This document shows positions 4,830 to 5,625 of a DNA stretch of 5,625 nucleotides, one piece after another (position 1 is the stretch's first letter; every line of letters begins with the position of its first letter). Source of the DNA: Candidatus Manganitrophaceae bacterium (GTDB taxonomy: Bacteria; Nitrospirota; Nitrospiria; SBBL01; Manganitrophaceae). The notes under the pieces were generated by a model. That model made no database searches, was not told where the DNA came from, and was given only the letters and a program-made list of their open reading frames with translations. The position numbers were made by a program, and so were the translations under genes. The DNA is taken from contig SCUR01000556.1 in assembly GCA_004297235.1 (NCBI GenBank), positions 1 through 5,625 of the forward strand, written 5' to 3'.

Positions 4830-4902
4830 GAGGCAAAAGATCCTCGCGCTCCGACAGGCCTGTGACGGCCGCCGTGACTTCGGAGTGCATGGAGGAGGAA
4901 CG

Positions 4903-5346
4903 TTGGTCATCGATGCCATTGAAATCCTATTGGTCGAAGATAATCCCGACCATGCCGAGCTGACCCGCCGGGCGTTGGAGGACACCCGACTGCTGAACCA
5001 AATTTATTGGGTCAAGGATGGACAAGAGGCGCTTGATTTTCTTTTTCGGAAGGGACGCCACGCGCAGGCCGCCCGACCCGGCCTTATCTTGCTCGACATC
5101 AATTTGCCGAAGATCAGCGGGATGGAGGTTCTCAAAAAAATTAAGGAGGATGAGGCGCTTCGGGTGATTCCGGTCATTATGCTCACGACCTCCAATCAGG
5201 ATGAAGAGGCGCTCAGCTGTTACAACTTGGGCGCCAACAGCTTTACCACCAAGCCGGTCAAGTTTCGGGATTTTATGGAGAAGGTGCGATCGTTAAAACT
5301 TTTCTGGGTGCTGACGAACAAGACGCTGAAATCGTTTGAAGTGTAA
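4903..5346 (+). CDS. single-domain CheY/Rcp1-like response regulator
   Basis: This encodes 147 residues, one receiver domain and no output domain, as in the Rcp1-like family that relays phosphoryl groups from histidine kinases (often phytochrome-type or hybrid kinases). Seen: acidic pocket Glu12-Asp13 in LLVEDNPDHAEL, phosphoacceptor Asp65 in LLDINLPKISG, the conserved Thr95 in IMLTTS, and Lys117-Pro118 in TTKPV. All catalytic positions are present, so it should be active; acetyl phosphate or a kinase encoded elsewhere would be the donor. The LLDINLPK and KP-V-x-F pattern is typical of Rcp1 types. The start is chosen as TTG 4903, because GGAGGAGG (4891-4898) ends 4 bases before it. The in-frame GTG 4885 lies upstream of that site and would add unneeded residues. 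It has its own promoter candidate and structured leader. No kinase gene is in view. Confidence 0.93.
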   Translation: MVIDAIEILLVEDNPDHAELTRRALEDTRLLNQIYWVKDGQEALDFLFRKGRHAQAARPGLILLDINLPKISGMEVLKKIKEDEALRVIPVIMLTTSNQDEEALSCYNLGANSFTTKPVKFRDFMEKVRSLKLFWVLTNKTLKSFEV

Positions 5347-5625
5347 ATGCGCAGTGTGAGAAGCGGTCCCTTCCGTTCCGAGCGATTTTTCGAGCGGTTC
5401 GTCTTAATTCACTCAATATAAAGACCTCCCTCTGTAGGTCGCCGACCGTTCCGGATGGCTCAAGACGCCGAATCGAAGTAGGAGGCTTCACCCCAGATCC
5501 GCTTTTGAACGAGGTCAAACCGGTCAAAGATGCTCCTTCCTCTCAAAGAAAATTCAGTCGATCGGAGCCGGCTCCGGCCCTGTCCGCCTCGGAAGGCGGA
5601 CGCACCTCCCGTCGGTACAGATTGC
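5347..5625. other. 279-base region without a convincing gene
   Basis: No supported coding region follows the response regulator. The frame at 5347 closes after 24 codons. A frame from ATG 5530 stays open to the window edge but lacks a ribosome-binding site and is built partly from the inverted repeats below. The region holds a 14-base palindrome (5563-5576) and a perfect 8-bp hairpin (5582-5601). No T-tract terminator for the response regulator is seen. Confidence 0.45.
5582..5601. repeat. perfect 8-bp hairpin at the right edge
   Basis: GTCCGCCT (5582-5589) and AGGCGGAC (5594-5601) are perfect inverted repeats around a CGGA loop, with a T-G pair possible outside. It follows closely the palindrome CGGAGCCGGCTCCG (5563-5576). 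Neither is followed by a T-run within the window, so a terminator role is unproven; they may belong to an element or leader continuing to the right. Confidence 0.5.

Larger units (their letters stand above)
4237..4902 (+). other. 666-base gene-poor region with promoter and structured leader
   Basis: The stretch holds the end of the preceding unit (hairpin 4303-4318, terminator 4339-4366), then about 140 bases in which I see nothing. After that come a 7-bp dyad (4504-4525), a promoter candidate (4536-4563) and a leader of about 330 bases with repeated inverted repeats (4599-4626, 4635-4652, 4773-4789, 4812-4829, 4849-4854 with 4880-4885). Longer open frames on both strands here have no ribosome-binding sites. 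One 51-residue frame (4508-4663) is listed separately with low confidence. Confidence 0.5.

Noticed and set aside
4674..4865. 63-residue plus-strand frame in the leader
   Set aside because: No ribosome-binding site, composition shaped by inverted repeats, no recognisable domain.
4885..4902. GTG 4885 as start of the response regulator
   Set aside because: It lies upstream of the GGAGGAGG site and would translate it as Gly-Gly-Gly; TTG 4903 fits the site and the usual receiver length.
5347..5421. 24-codon frame directly after the response regulator stop
   Set aside because: Too short, no ribosome-binding site of its own, Arg/Phe/Ser-rich with no sign of selection.
5530..5625. Open frame running off the right edge
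   Set aside because: No ribosome-binding site within range of ATG 5530, and much of it is Pro/Arg codons made by the inverted repeats; it cannot be judged without more sequence.
1..5625. CRISPR array, tRNA, rRNA, insertion sequence or toxin-antitoxin pair
   Set aside because: No regularly spaced direct repeats, cloverleaf, transposase-like frame or matched terminal repeats were seen on either strand.

Overview
The window is about 5.6 kb of ordinary bacterial chromosome-like DNA, moderately GC-rich with GC-biased third codon positions and purine-rich AGGAGG-type ribosome-binding sites. Signal peptides on two small proteins imply a Gram-negative style envelope. The mix of a short Rcp1-like response regulator, a stand-alone RsbRD-type sensor domain and several lineage-restricted hypothetical proteins would fit an environmental lineage such as Nitrospirota. 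That placement is a weak inference; no rRNA or marker gene is present to test it. I see no transposase, integrase, CRISPR array, tRNA or rRNA.

Layout. Bases 3-239 hold the 3' end of a gene cut by the window edge, whose coding signal appears to hop between frames. Bases 296-718 (+) encode a small four-helix membrane protein. After a 350-base gap, 1069-1584 (+) encodes a secreted protein built from two copies of one small beta-rich repeat. It converges on a minus-strand two-gene unit: 2992-2714 encodes a secreted carboxypeptidase-regulatory-like (Ig-fold) protein, and 2695-1667 a membrane-anchored protein of unknown function. An 11-bp GC-rich hairpin lies between the converging genes, and a good sigma70-type promoter (3087-3058, minus) precedes the two-gene unit. 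A 440-base divergent intergenic region then leads to a plus-strand pair whose ends overlap by 19 bases: an unrecognised 127-residue protein (3434-3817) and a 145-residue protein consisting only of an RsbRD N-terminal-like domain (3799-4236). A likely rho-independent terminator follows at 4339-4366. A 666-base gap with a promoter, inverted repeats, several hairpins and one possible 51-residue ORF leads to a single-domain CheY/Rcp1-like response regulator that starts at a TTG codon (4903-5346). The last 280 bases show no convincing gene but carry two compact inverted repeats.

How the parts may work together. The right half looks regulatory: RsbRD-type domains sense signals or pair with partner-switching proteins, and single-domain response regulators relay phosphoryl groups from histidine kinases. 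They are separated by a terminator and a promoter, so they are probably neighbouring transcription units rather than one operon. The left half is envelope-related. No classical defence, biosynthetic or mobile system is visible. The least-explained items are the 127-residue/RsbRD overlapping pair, the secreted/anchored minus-strand pair, and the structured leader of the response regulator.
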